A DNA stretch of 64,000 nucleotides from Leptospira neocaledonica (lineage in GTDB: Bacteria; Spirochaetota; Leptospiria; Leptospirales; Leptospiraceae): the NCBI RefSeq assembly GCF_002812205.1, contig NZ_NPEA01000007.1, positions 62,001 through 126,000 on the forward strand. The letters run 5' to 3'. The position numbers and the translations under genes are program-made. A model generated the notes under the pieces. That model had not been told where the DNA came from, searched no databases, and was given only the letters and a program-made list of their open reading frames with translations. Position 1 is the first letter of the stretch. Every line of letters starts with the position of its first letter. Shown here piece after piece: positions 18,887 through 28,559 of this stretch.

Positions 18887-20197
18887 ATGTGGATCGACCT
18901 GAAAAAGTCCGGCCCTATTTTAGCGTTCTTTTTATTCTTAGCTTTTCTCTACGCAAACGGGTTCAGCCGCACGGATCAATCTTCCGATTTTTCGGACTAT
19001 TATGAAGCCTCCCGCAATTTCAAACTAGGCAAAGATATATATAGCCTGGATGCATTTTCTGAAGTAATCCAAGAATTCGAAAGCGGCAAATTAAATATAA
19101 ACCAAATCTTTGATCCGGAAGTATTTTTTAGGATCAGGGCAAAAATGGAAAATGTAGGCTCCTATATTTATCCGCCAACCTTTGCATTTTTGCTCATTCC
19201 AATTTCAGTCCTTCCATTCGAAGTCGCATCTGGGATTTTTTTCACGATCAATTTTATTGCGTTGATAGTAAGCCTTGTTTTAATCGGAAAACTTTTAGGA
19301 AGAGAGAAATCCTTTTTATTTTTATCTGCAGTTTTACTTTTATCCTTACGATTTGTAGAGAATCACCAAAACAATAACCAAGTTGGTTTCTTGTTATTAT
19401 TGCTGATCTTACTTTCTATTTCTATAAAGAAGGATTGGTTATCCGGACTCATTCTGTCGCTTGCAATTGTGATCAAGCTCACTCCCGCAGCATTCCTATT
19501 TTATTTCTTATACAAAAAAAGACCGATGGTGATCCTTTACACGGTTATTTTTGCTTTGGGTTGGGTCGCACTGCCTGCTTTATACAATCCGGAGTTCACT
19601 TGGAAAATGAACCAAACATGGTACGACTTGGTTTTGGATAAGTATCTCAAGTCTCCGGCTTTAAGGGCGTGGAAGAATAATCAGAGTTTGAATTCTACCC
19701 TATCTAAATACTTTTTATCATATTCAGATTTGCTAAACCAAGGAAGATTCGGGATGCCGTTCATTATTCTGAATATAGATCAGGTGAAAATTATCTCCGG
19801 ATTATTGAGTTTAGGAATTGCAGGCCCTTATTTATACAAAGTATATAAAGGCGCCTCTGAAGGTTTTGTTCTTTCCGGACTATTCTTCTTCTCCATAATT
19901 TTCAGCGGAATTTCTTGGATACATGCATTCGTATTCTTATTATTCCCGACTGCGTTTGCTCTTTCCAAACTATGGCCAGACCAGGGAGAACCGCCGCTGA
20001 TTTGGGAAAAATGGAAAACAAAGCTGCTAGATTATAGATCTGCGACTGTCTTTATCTCTATTTCCATACTAGTTCTTCTCTTAAACAGAAGTTTTATAGG
20101 AAATGCGGCAGAAGAAGCGTTACTGATGTTCTCCTTTTTATTATACACTTCTTTAATACAATACGTATGTATTTTCTACTCAGATCCAGCCAAATAG
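18887..20197 (+). CDS. GT87-family membrane mannosyltransferase-like protein
   Basis: A membrane protein of 436 residues with about ten helices. After the first helix comes the periplasmic SDFSDYYEASRNFKLGKDIY segment with acidic residues and then YIYPPTFAFLLIPISVLPF, the characteristic GT87 (DUF2029) pattern. Such enzymes transfer sugars from polyprenyl-phosphate donors on the outer side of the inner membrane. LAIVIKLTPAAFLFYFLYKK is another family hallmark. It is the first gene of a + strand envelope-glycan run, divergent from queA, with the promoter expected in 18803-18886. Confidence 0.75.
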   Translation: MWIDLKKSGPILAFFLFLAFLYANGFSRTDQSSDFSDYYEASRNFKLGKDIYSLDAFSEVIQEFESGKLNINQIFDPEVFFRIRAKMENVGSYIYPPTFAFLLIPISVLPFEVASGIFFTINFIALIVSLVLIGKLLGREKSFLFLSAVLLLSLRFVENHQNNNQVGFLLLLLILLSISIKKDWLSGLILSLAIVIKLTPAAFLFYFLYKKRPMVILYTVIFALGWVALPALYNPEFTWKMNQTWYDLVLDKYLKSPALRAWKNNQSLNSTLSKYFLSYSDLLNQGRFGMPFIILNIDQVKIISGLLSLGIAGPYLYKVYKGASEGFVLSGLFFFSIIFSGISWIHAFVFLLFPTAFALSKLWPDQGEPPLIWEKWKTKLLDYRSATVFISISILVLLLNRSFIGNAAEEALLMFSFLLYTSLIQYVCIFYSDPAK

Positions 20198-20212
20198 TCT
20201 TTTCATAATACT

Positions 20213-21340
20213 ATGCTAAAAAAGGAAAATTTAAAATACAAACCACGAGTTGCTGTAGACGCAAGACCCTTGTCTTATGGGATCACTGGGAATTCCAGAT
20301 ACCTCGCAGAAGTTTTGCAAAGACTTTTGCGTCCGGATTCCCCTCTAGAATATTATCTTTATTCGAATAAACCTATTCATCCTGTTTTCAATCATCTGAT
20401 AGGACTTACTCCTACATTTATTCCTAGCAAACTTCCGGGAGCCTTATGGCTGAACTTCACCATACCTTCTTTGGTTAAAAAGCATAGAATAGATCTATTT
20501 TGGGGCACCTTACAATTACTTCCTATATTCGGATTGAAAGTTCCTACATTAGTAAATTATCATGATCTAAATTTCAAATCCGCTCCGGAGACAATGACAA
20601 CTGCAAATTATTGGCAGCATAAAATTTTATCTCCGATCACTTTAAAAAAAGCGGATAAGGTACTCTGCCTTTCTCAAAATACGAAGAATGATATTCTAAA
20701 CTTTTTACCTAAGTTAGAACCAAAATTAGAAGTGGTCTATCCGGGAGTCCAAGGTTTTGGATCCGTGTCCGCTCCTGAAAAAACTCTACCCAAAAATTTC
20801 TTATTCTCTGTCGGAACACTGGAACCCAGAAAAAATTTGAACACTCTTGTAGAAGCGTACCTCTCCTTAAAAAAAGAAGAGCCCAATTTTCCTTATCCTT
20901 TAGTTCTCGCAGGAAGATTAGGCTGGAAGTCGGAAGGTCTGACCTCTCTTTTAAAAGAAGGTGGTTTGGAGAAAGATGGAGTTTACTTTATAGAGAACCC
21001 GGACGACTCCAAGCTGGGTTGGCTCTACAAAAATTGTTCTTACTTTATCTTTCCTTCTTTGCACGAAGGTTTCGGCCTACCATTACTTGAAGCAATCCGG
21101 GAAAACAAACCTTGTATCGTTTCGGATATTCCTGTGTTTCACGAGGTTTTGGATGAGTTTACAGATTCATTCGTTTCTCCTAAGAATTTAGAGGCTTGGA
21201 AAAACGCACTTTCCCTTGCCGGTAAAAAAGGGATCTATGGCAGAAAGCCGAGTAGAAACGATTGGTCTTGGGATTCCACAGCAAAGCTAGTCGAAAATTC
21301 CCTCGTAGAACTTTGGAAATCAAGAAAGAAAAACTCCTAG
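20213..21340 (+). CDS. Glycosyltransferase family 4
   Basis: A cytoplasmic GT-B fold enzyme of 375 residues. RVAVDARPLSYGITGNSRYL at the N-terminus is the GT4 glycine-loop region, FSVGTLEPRKNLNTLVEAY begins the nucleotide-sugar domain, and FIFPSLHEGFGLPLLEAI contains the donor-binding E-x7-E motif. It transfers an activated sugar to a glycan or lipid acceptor; the exact sugar is unknown. It starts 16 bases after the GT87 gene and belongs to the same transcript. Confidence 0.88.
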   Translation: MLKKENLKYKPRVAVDARPLSYGITGNSRYLAEVLQRLLRPDSPLEYYLYSNKPIHPVFNHLIGLTPTFIPSKLPGALWLNFTIPSLVKKHRIDLFWGTLQLLPIFGLKVPTLVNYHDLNFKSAPETMTTANYWQHKILSPITLKKADKVLCLSQNTKNDILNFLPKLEPKLEVVYPGVQGFGSVSAPEKTLPKNFLFSVGTLEPRKNLNTLVEAYLSLKKEEPNFPYPLVLAGRLGWKSEGLTSLLKEGGLEKDGVYFIENPDDSKLGWLYKNCSYFIFPSLHEGFGLPLLEAIRENKPCIVSDIPVFHEVLDEFTDSFVSPKNLEAWKNALSLAGKKGIYGRKPSRNDWSWDSTAKLVENSLVELWKSRKKNS

Positions 21341-21351
21341 GCTATCAAAGT

Positions 21352-21957
21352 ATGAACAAATCCAGTAAATCCAAATCCGTATGGTGGAATTGGGAGAACT
21401 CCAATTCGGAAGTTAGGTCTTCTAAGATTAAAAAAAGTAAATTAAGGATCAATTATATACCTCCTTTCTTTGTGATCTTAATTTACGGGGTATTCTTATT
21501 CTATTTATTTCCTGTTAAGACCTTAGTATCTACCTGGATTTTTAAATTTGTAGAATTGTTACAAATCACCAAGGTATTAAAACTTTCTCTTCTAACTGAT
21601 AAAAGGTTGTACGACTATACTGCACTTTTTGTGATCTCTTATATCGCGTTCGCTTTTTTCCTAGATCTGGTCCGGTTTTTGCGGAAAAACCTATTTCAAA
21701 TTTTTGTTACAGAAGAAAATAGACTAGCAGTTACTAAATGGGGGCTTTTAGGAAAGGAAACCATTCGTTGGAATCCGGACCAAACAGGCTTACAGATCCA
21801 TCATAAGTCAGGATGGTTTCGTTCACTCTTAGGTTTGGAAAAATTATCTTTCAGGATTCACCTCTCCGAAACTGAAAATTCGGTGCTTGCGGAGTCTCCT
21901 TATTTCTTCTCCAAACATAATCCGGAATTTTTATCCTCCGTGTTCAGATCCGTTTAA
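21352..21957 (+). CDS. Small membrane protein with a PH-like cytoplasmic domain
   Basis: A protein of 201 residues with two membrane helices (about 38-60 and 82-105) followed by a beta-rich domain: VTEENRLAVTKWGLLGKETI resembles the first strands of bacterial PH-like (bPH2) domains. The start ATG 21352 lies 12 bases after the preceding stop; a longer frame from 21262 would overlap the glycosyltransferase. The stop shares its last base with the next start (TAATG). The function is unknown, but its place in the glycan operon suggests a structural or regulatory role there. Confidence 0.6.
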   Translation: MNKSSKSKSVWWNWENSNSEVRSSKIKKSKLRINYIPPFFVILIYGVFLFYLFPVKTLVSTWIFKFVELLQITKVLKLSLLTDKRLYDYTALFVISYIAFAFFLDLVRFLRKNLFQIFVTEENRLAVTKWGLLGKETIRWNPDQTGLQIHHKSGWFRSLLGLEKLSFRIHLSETENSVLAESPYFFSKHNPEFLSSVFRSV

Positions 21958-23342
21958 TGCTCAAACGTTCCCTGGAAAGCCTAGCGTTTCTCAAAAGAGC
22001 TGAAAACATATTTCGTTCTCCTTCTATTTGGACCGGCTTTCTATTTCTGGTTTGTTTTACTGGGATTTTATTTTTATTCGATCTTAGATTTTTATCCAGG
22101 CATTATGATTGGGATTCCATCGTATATACTCATAATATTATTACGAACAAATACTGGAAGGTATTCTTCAATCCTCACCATATCGGTTTCGAAAGTACGG
22201 GATTATTGTACTTAAAATTTTGGTATTGGTTTCATGGGCCGGACTCCGCAATGTTCGGGCTTAGGCTGAGAGTTTTAGTAGTCGCTTCCTTCTTCATTTT
22301 TATATTGATGCTGTCATATTGGAGATTGTATAAGGATATGATCGGCGCTGTTCTTTTGGGACTTGCAGTTCATTGTTCTCAAGGATTTTGGTTTTACGCC
22401 CAACATAATGATACTCCACTTATCCATTCCTGTTTTACTGCTGCATTATTTTTACTCTGTGTCTGGAATTCTAAGAACGGTTGGTCTCCTGGAAAACTAT
22501 ATATCGCAGGTTTTCTACAGGTTTGGAATGTTTATTATCATCAATCAGATACAATTTTTCTGACATTCGTTCCTGCTTCCGTGCTCCTTGCTGATAAATG
22601 GAGAGGGAGAAGTTTTGAATATTCTTATAAACTAAAATTGATCTTTGTATATTTATTCTCCGTCGTACTGATCCTAACACTTTCATATTTGTATGTCGGG
22701 TTTATACTTTTGGAAAGGAACTTGACTGCTCCTACCGAAAGTGAAAAGAATTTTGCCAACTGGTTATTCTTATACGCTTCTCAAGAAAGATGGGGGGCTT
22801 CACCTGGACCTAAAAATTATATCATAAATTTTTATAGAGGGATAGGAGATGCTTTCTTAAATTTCGAAGGAATTAAGAACGGCCTCAGAGTTAATACAAA
22901 CGATTTTACATCTCTCAAAAGTTTTCCTTATAATTTAAACCTAGGGTTCTGGGTTGGAGTTTTATTCTTGGCATTCTTAAATTGGATCCGTCTTTGGAAG
23001 TTGTATAAAACAGAACTTATTCTTTTATTCTTTTGGCTGATCCCTTCTTTCGCATTTTATACATGGTGGGAAGGTTATTTTTTCGAGTTCTGGGTCTCTT
23101 CTGTGATAGGACTTCTGATATTTGCCTCTTTGGTATTCCGTTCTTTGGAATTCGAGAACTTCAGATTTGGAATACGATCCATCACTCATATTATTTTTTT
23201 CGCTTATGCAAGCTTACTTTTTCTAGTGAATTTTACTTATTCCACTCTTCCTAGATCCGAAAGATCCCATAAAAGTTTTATAGAAGGAATTGAAGATAAG
23301 TATGAGGATATCACTCCTGAACCGGTGTATCGAAACGAGTAA
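21957..23342 (+). CDS. GT-C-like multi-pass membrane protein
   Basis: A protein of 461 residues with about eleven helices. A loop after the first helix carries HYDWDSIVYTHNI, with acidic residues placed as in GT-C glycosyltransferases (D-x-D/D-x-E type), followed by FFNPHHIGFE. Further loops contain HNDTPLIHSCF. The family was not identified beyond this architecture. It overlaps the previous gene by one base and is followed after 63 bases by the first MBOAT gene, so it is likely part of the same glycan assembly pathway. Confidence 0.55.
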   Translation: MLKRSLESLAFLKRAENIFRSPSIWTGFLFLVCFTGILFLFDLRFLSRHYDWDSIVYTHNIITNKYWKVFFNPHHIGFESTGLLYLKFWYWFHGPDSAMFGLRLRVLVVASFFIFILMLSYWRLYKDMIGAVLLGLAVHCSQGFWFYAQHNDTPLIHSCFTAALFLLCVWNSKNGWSPGKLYIAGFLQVWNVYYHQSDTIFLTFVPASVLLADKWRGRSFEYSYKLKLIFVYLFSVVLILTLSYLYVGFILLERNLTAPTESEKNFANWLFLYASQERWGASPGPKNYIINFYRGIGDAFLNFEGIKNGLRVNTNDFTSLKSFPYNLNLGFWVGVLFLAFLNWIRLWKLYKTELILLFFWLIPSFAFYTWWEGYFFEFWVSSVIGLLIFASLVFRSLEFENFRFGIRSITHIIFFAYASLLFLVNFTYSTLPRSERSHKSFIEGIEDKYEDITPEPVYRNE

Positions 23343-23405
23343 ATAAGTGCTTGTGGGTTTCCCTCAGTCCAAAAAACTGCACAGGAGTCGAGGACAAACG
23401 AACGA

Positions 23406-24914
23406 ATGCTGTTCAATTCAGCCCATTTTCTCGTATTTTTGCCAATCGTTTTGATCCTGGCAAAGATCCTAAAAGGTACATACCAAAGGGTTTTCCTTCT
23501 TCTTGCCAGCCTCTACTTCTATAACGCTTGGCATCCTGCATCAATAGTTTGTAACGATATCAGAACCTCTACTTGGTACGAGAACTGGATCGATCTATCC
23601 TTCTGTAATTTTAATATCAACTTATATATCATCATCTTGATCGTTTCGATGATCGTAGACTACGTCGCGGGAAGATTGATGAGTGGAGAAGGAGTCTCCG
23701 AAAAATTCAGAAGGCTCTGCTTGATCGTTTCCTTGATCACAAATCTTGGAATCTTAGCTTATTTCAAATACACAAACTTCCTTTTAGAAGTTTTTGCGGA
23801 TGTATTCAATCAGATCTCTTCAGGGGAACCCCTTAAGATACAACATCTTAAAATTATTCTGCCAGTCGGTATTTCCTTTTATACATTCCAGTCCATGAGT
23901 TATACTATAGATGTGTTTCGCAGGAACTTGGAAGCTCGTAAGTCCTTCTTGGATTTTGCACTTTATGTTTCCTTCTTCCCTCAATTGGTAGCAGGACCTA
24001 TCGTTCGTGCTCATACTTTCTTCAGGGATTTGGATGATACCCCTAAAGTCACAGCCGAAGATGTCCAGATTGCGTTTGCGCAAATCTTGATGGGCTTTAC
24101 TAGAAAGATAGTATTCGCGGACAATCTGGCTAAGGTAGTAGACTTTACATTCACTAATTATAAAATTCTAAACCCTGCAGAGATCTGGGTCGGAGCATTA
24201 GCTTTTGGCTGGCAGATCTATTTCGACTTTGCAGGATATACTGATATTGCAATCGGAACAGCAAGACTTTTCGGATACAAATTCGATCCGAACTTCAACT
24301 TCCCGATGGTTGCAAGAAATATCGCAGACCACTGGTCTCGTTGGCATATCTCCTTCTCCACTTGGATTCGGGATTATATTTATATTCCTCTAGGCGGTTC
24401 GCGAGTAGGAGTTTTAAAAGGATACAGAAACCTTTTTATCACCTGGTTATTCGCAGGTATCTGGCACGGAGCTGCTTATCATTTTGTAGGATGGGGACTC
24501 TGGCAAGGAATCATGCTCGGAATCCATAGGGAATATTCTAAAACTAAAGTTGCCGCATGGTTGAACGAAAGAGGAGGTTTAAGCTATGATATCGGCGCTA
24601 GAATCTTCACTATGTTCTGTCTTTCCTTCGGGTTTATCTTGTTCCGCGCAAAGACGATGGAAGCTGCGTGGGCAATGATGAAATCTCTTGTATTTGCAGT
24701 GCCTAACGGGGTCTATTCCGTTAAAACATTCATAAATTACGATTACGGAATATTACTCGTGATCTGTTTTATTCTTTCCTATTATTTTTCCCGAAACCCT
24801 ATCGAGACAATTGTGGAAAACAAGAAAAAGTTCGGGGTATTCGTTACAGCGAATCTATTTATCATTCTGTTCTTCGGAGCGGGAGGTCAAAACTTCCTGT
24901 ATTTCGATTTCTGA
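23406..24914 (+). CDS. MBOAT O-acyltransferase (AlgI/DltB type), first copy
   Basis: A polytopic protein of 502 residues. MBOAT signatures are clear: YTIDVFRRNLEA with FFPQLVAGPIVRA, then GYTDIAIGTARLFGY, DHWSRWHISFSTWIRDYIY, YIPLGGSRVG, and AGIWHGAAYHFVGWG with the invariant histidine. These proteins move acyl groups, usually acetyl, across the inner membrane to an extracytoplasmic glycan or lipid carrier. An SGNH protein follows with its ribosome-binding site overlapping this stop codon, so they likely work as an MBOAT/SGNH pair as in AlgI-AlgJ/X or DltB-DltD. Confidence 0.9.
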   Translation: MLFNSAHFLVFLPIVLILAKILKGTYQRVFLLLASLYFYNAWHPASIVCNDIRTSTWYENWIDLSFCNFNINLYIIILIVSMIVDYVAGRLMSGEGVSEKFRRLCLIVSLITNLGILAYFKYTNFLLEVFADVFNQISSGEPLKIQHLKIILPVGISFYTFQSMSYTIDVFRRNLEARKSFLDFALYVSFFPQLVAGPIVRAHTFFRDLDDTPKVTAEDVQIAFAQILMGFTRKIVFADNLAKVVDFTFTNYKILNPAEIWVGALAFGWQIYFDFAGYTDIAIGTARLFGYKFDPNFNFPMVARNIADHWSRWHISFSTWIRDYIYIPLGGSRVGVLKGYRNLFITWLFAGIWHGAAYHFVGWGLWQGIMLGIHREYSKTKVAAWLNERGGLSYDIGARIFTMFCLSFGFILFRAKTMEAAWAMMKSLVFAVPNGVYSVKTFINYDYGILLVICFILSYYFSRNPIETIVENKKKFGVFVTANLFIILFFGAGGQNFLYFDF

Positions 24915-24921
24915 GGTGAAA

Positions 24922-26085
24922 GTGAATCCGTATATCAGTTTGATCCGTCAGAGAAGTTTTTGGATACCGGTTTTAGTCCTAGCCTTATTCGATCTATGCC
25001 TGCAAACTGGAGTTTACAGGCCTTATCTTAAAAAAGGATCCTTTGCAGCGAACGTTATTCGAAATACCGATTACGTTTTGGAAAAGAGGGCAGAATTCGA
25101 GCCTACGATACTCCTCCTTGGGACCTCAGTCGCCCACCAAGGTCTTTCACTAAAAACATTAAACGAAACTTTGGAACCATATGGAGAAAAGATCCAATCC
25201 ATCGCGATGGAAGGAACCGAGCTCGTAGTGCAGGATGCGCTTGTACGTAACCTTCTTCCTAAATTCCCAAAAGTACATACTGTTTTGCATATACTCGAGA
25301 TCTCTACTCCATGGGTAGACCAAGAAGATTTACAAATCCATACCTTAGCGATGTTAGGAGAGTTGGATAGAAGGTTAGCTTTTCCTTTAATTTACGAATT
25401 CAATTATAATGTGCGTTATGATGATCTTGGATTTTTAGCATTTAAGAGTATCGCATACAGAAGAGATATCAGAGATTTTATTCTAGATCCTTCCAAACGT
25501 TTGAAAGATATCAGCAGAAGGAAAAAAGAAGCCAAACTCACTCCTTGGCCCCATGAAAACACAAATCTTCCGAGTATTAGCATGTTCCCGGAAGTGATTG
25601 ATATCAAATCCTGTTTAAAGATCACTAATCCTGGGAATGGGGCCGCTGCTCCTGCAGGCTCGGACCAATTTCATAAAAAGGCGATCTGGGACACATGCGG
25701 CTTAGGAGCAACAAAAACTCCTGTGAAAGTAGAAAGAACCAAACAAGTGAACAACTACTTCCATAGATTAAAAATTTTGCATAATGATATTCGCCAAGTT
25801 GGTTTAGAGAACGGGCAGAAGATCAAGATCATCGGAGTGATTGCACCTTATAGTGAAATCATTAAAAATTGGAGAAGCCCGGACAGAAACCGTATCTGGG
25901 AAGAAGAAATCGCCAAAATTGATCCGACAACTGTCCTACTCGACTACCAAGCTAGCTTAGATGGGAAGAATAACGGGGACTATTATTACGATCTGATCCA
26001 TTTGAATAAGGCAGGAATGGAAAAATTCTCCGCAATATTCTCCGCTGATTTACCTTCTATCTTAGGACTTACACGGAAAAAATAA
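24922..26085 (+). CDS. SGNH/DltD-like protein paired with the first MBOAT
   Basis: A protein of 387 residues from GTG 24922, preceded by GAGGTGAAA that overlaps the MBOAT stop; GTG 24916 is an alternative. One N-terminal membrane helix (about 10-30) is followed by an exported domain. SGNH block I is ILLLGTSVAHQGLSL and the catalytic D-x-x-H is near the end in YDLIHLNKAGMEKF. Proteins of this kind finish acyl transfer to the glycan in the periplasm. The stop is two bases from the next MBOAT start. Confidence 0.7.
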   Translation: MNPYISLIRQRSFWIPVLVLALFDLCLQTGVYRPYLKKGSFAANVIRNTDYVLEKRAEFEPTILLLGTSVAHQGLSLKTLNETLEPYGEKIQSIAMEGTELVVQDALVRNLLPKFPKVHTVLHILEISTPWVDQEDLQIHTLAMLGELDRRLAFPLIYEFNYNVRYDDLGFLAFKSIAYRRDIRDFILDPSKRLKDISRRKKEAKLTPWPHENTNLPSISMFPEVIDIKSCLKITNPGNGAAAPAGSDQFHKKAIWDTCGLGATKTPVKVERTKQVNNYFHRLKILHNDIRQVGLENGQKIKIIGVIAPYSEIIKNWRSPDRNRIWEEEIAKIDPTTVLLDYQASLDGKNNGDYYYDLIHLNKAGMEKFSAIFSADLPSILGLTRKK

Positions 26086-26087
26086 AG

Positions 26088-27485
26088 ATGATATTCACCT
26101 CCACTTTATTTTTCGTATTCTTTCTGATCGTTTATGTTCTGTATTGGTCTTGGGAAAGTCGTAAGTACAGAGAATGGATCCTTCTCATAGCATCTCTGGC
26201 ATTTTATGCATCTTGGAATCCGCCCTTCCTTCTGCATCTTATGGGGATCGTATTCCTAAATTATCTTTTTCTAAAGCCGATCGCTAAGACAAAAAGTAAA
26301 AAACTTCTTACAATTATCGTTTTAATAGATCTGATCAATTTAGGAATATTTAAATACTTCTATTTCGTTTCAGACAATCTTTTCTACGTCACAAAATTAT
26401 CTTTATTCGATACGAGCACATTTTCATTCAGAATCATTCTTCCATTAGCGATCAGCTTTTACACATTCCAGGTGATGGCGTTCGTAATAGATGTGTATCG
26501 CGGAAAAGTAGAAGAACTTCCGAACTTTTTTCATTTCACTTTGTTCTTATTATTTTTTCCTCAATTGGTCGCAGGACCTATCATGAGGGCAAAAGATTTT
26601 TTTCCTAGATTAGAACATTTAAGAATTCATAAAACAGCAATCTACACCGGACTATTTTTGGTCGGCTTGGGAGCCTGTAAAAAGATCTTAATCGCTGACA
26701 ACTTAGGAAGTTTGATCGATCCTGTTTTTTTGAGACCAAAAGAATACGGAAGCGGATCCTTACTCTTAGCAACCATCGGATTTACCTGGCAAGTGTATTC
26801 GGACTTCTCCGGATATACAGACGTAGCAAGAGGTTGTGCTTTTTTATTCGGGTTTAATATTCCGAGAAACTTTAACGCTCCATTTTTCAGTAAAAATATC
26901 CATGAACTTTGGAGAAAATGGCATATCACTTTGGGAACCTGGCTAAAGGATTATATCTATATTCCTTTAGGCGGAAGCAGGATCTCTGAGTTCAGAACCA
27001 ATATCAACCAAACGATCACATTCGCTTTAGGAGGTTTATGGCATGGAGCCAACTGGACTTTCCTAGCCTGGGGACTTTCTCACGGATTGTTTTTGTTTGT
27101 GGAAAGAACCTTGGAAAGAAAAGGAATCAGGATTTTACCCGAAGCCGGAAAATTTTTCACTGGGGTTCGCATCTTTTGGACATATGCACTATTTACTTTT
27201 GCGGCTGTGTTCTTTCGTTCCTTTAATATAGGAGATTGTTTTTATATTTTCGAAAGCTGGTTCTATCATATACGTCCTGAACAAACCAATACTCTTTCTT
27301 TCAATCTAACGATCCCTTATATTATAGGCGGAATTATTTTCCATGCTGCGGAAGCTCCGGCACATTATCCTCTTTGGTTCCAAAGAAATAGGACCAAACT
27401 TTTACTTGCCTTTCTTTTGATCGGAGCTTTGATCTTCGGCAACTATGCTGGCAAGGGACAAGATTTTATCTACTTTGCATTTTAA
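26088..27485 (+). CDS. MBOAT O-acyltransferase, second copy
   Basis: A polytopic protein of 465 residues. FFPQLVAGPIMRAKDFFPR, GYTDVARGCAFLFGF, LWRKWHITLGTWLKDYIY, YIPLGGSR and LGGLWHGANWTFLAWG correspond one for one to motifs in the first copy, with both expected histidines. The two differ clearly in sequence, especially in the N-terminus (no insert around residues 50-70), so this is an old duplication or independent recruitment, not a recent one. Together with the following SGNH gene it forms a second acylation pair. Confidence 0.9.
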   Translation: MIFTSTLFFVFFLIVYVLYWSWESRKYREWILLIASLAFYASWNPPFLLHLMGIVFLNYLFLKPIAKTKSKKLLTIIVLIDLINLGIFKYFYFVSDNLFYVTKLSLFDTSTFSFRIILPLAISFYTFQVMAFVIDVYRGKVEELPNFFHFTLFLLFFPQLVAGPIMRAKDFFPRLEHLRIHKTAIYTGLFLVGLGACKKILIADNLGSLIDPVFLRPKEYGSGSLLLATIGFTWQVYSDFSGYTDVARGCAFLFGFNIPRNFNAPFFSKNIHELWRKWHITLGTWLKDYIYIPLGGSRISEFRTNINQTITFALGGLWHGANWTFLAWGLSHGLFLFVERTLERKGIRILPEAGKFFTGVRIFWTYALFTFAAVFFRSFNIGDCFYIFESWFYHIRPEQTNTLSFNLTIPYIIGGIIFHAAEAPAHYPLWFQRNRTKLLLAFLLIGALIFGNYAGKGQDFIYFAF

Positions 27486-27488
27486 ATT

Positions 27489-28559
27489 ATGAAAAGAATT
27501 CCTTTGTTATATCGCAAAATTCTTTGGATCCCTCTCGGAGTCGCTGCCCTATTAATCGTATGGGATAGACTACTTTCTTCCGAAAAAATCAGACCTTATA
27601 CTGAAACAGGCGCAGAATATTATTTTTATAATATGAAGGATAAGGTTCTTTCTACCATGAAGAAAGAAACCGATTCAAAAACAGATGACCAAAAGGTGCT
27701 CACATTCTTCGGGACCTCTCATATGGGAGAATTTTCCTTAGAAGAATTTAAAAAAGAAAGTCCTGGCCTAATCGTATATAATCTTTCCGGGCCTTCTGCA
27801 CCTTATTCTTTTCATAATTTCACTTTGGAAAAACTTCTTAAAAAAGAAATCCCCTTGGACTATGCGATCTTAGAATATTATCCGGATTCAGGAACGGATT
27901 TTGCGAATAGATATCCATTACGTTATTCTTATGATTTTCCTTTTTTCTTAAGATACTGGGATATATTTTCCACAAACGAATGGGACAGCTTTTTAAAAGC
28001 GAGAGTTTTCAGAACCTCGGTATTTCCACCACGATTCAAAGAAGCATTTTCCAGGATTAAAAATCCGGGAGAAGTCCAACAACTTGTATTCATTCGTGAC
28101 ATTCTAATCAATGAATCGGACAAGTTTAAGGGAGGGATCCCGAACGGACTTTTGGCAAATACCCCGGAAGATAAATTAGGTTCGGAATCCGAGAGGATCT
28201 TTAATGAATCTTATAAAAATTTCAAAAGTTCCAAGGTCCAAGAATACTTCCTTAGGAATTTTTTAAAAACTGCAAGAGAAAATCATATTAAAGTAGTCTT
28301 ATGGACTCCTTTATTGTATTCCACATTCTCTGAAAAAGTCAGATCCGCCGCATTCTTCCAAGAATGGATATCCCTAAGAAATAAATTGATCCAAGAATAT
28401 CCCGAAACTTTGGTATTAGATATGGAAGAATATCGTTCCAGAATGAAATGCCAAAAGTTCATTGACCCACATCATCTCAGTGGTGGGTGTTATGCGGAAC
28501 CTACTAGATTTCTAGTGGAATTTTTGCAGGAAAAAGGGAATCTTCCTAAAACAAGATGA
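27489..28559 (+). CDS. SGNH/DUF1574-like protein paired with the second MBOAT
   Basis: A protein of 356 residues with a short N-terminal membrane helix (residues 9-24). Block I is TFFGTSHMGEFSLEEF and the C-terminal catalytic pair is in KFIDPHHLSGGCY. Between them lie LSGPSAPYSFHNFTLEKLL and YAILEYYPDSG, a layout seen in DltD-like proteins. It starts three bases after the second MBOAT stop and overlaps the following MazG-like gene by ATGA. Likely an extracytoplasmic acyl hydrolase or transferase acting on the same glycan. Confidence 0.65.
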   Translation: MKRIPLLYRKILWIPLGVAALLIVWDRLLSSEKIRPYTETGAEYYFYNMKDKVLSTMKKETDSKTDDQKVLTFFGTSHMGEFSLEEFKKESPGLIVYNLSGPSAPYSFHNFTLEKLLKKEIPLDYAILEYYPDSGTDFANRYPLRYSYDFPFFLRYWDIFSTNEWDSFLKARVFRTSVFPPRFKEAFSRIKNPGEVQQLVFIRDILINESDKFKGGIPNGLLANTPEDKLGSESERIFNESYKNFKSSKVQEYFLRNFLKTARENHIKVVLWTPLLYSTFSEKVRSAAFFQEWISLRNKLIQEYPETLVLDMEEYRSRMKCQKFIDPHHLSGGCYAEPTRFLVEFLQEKGNLPKTR

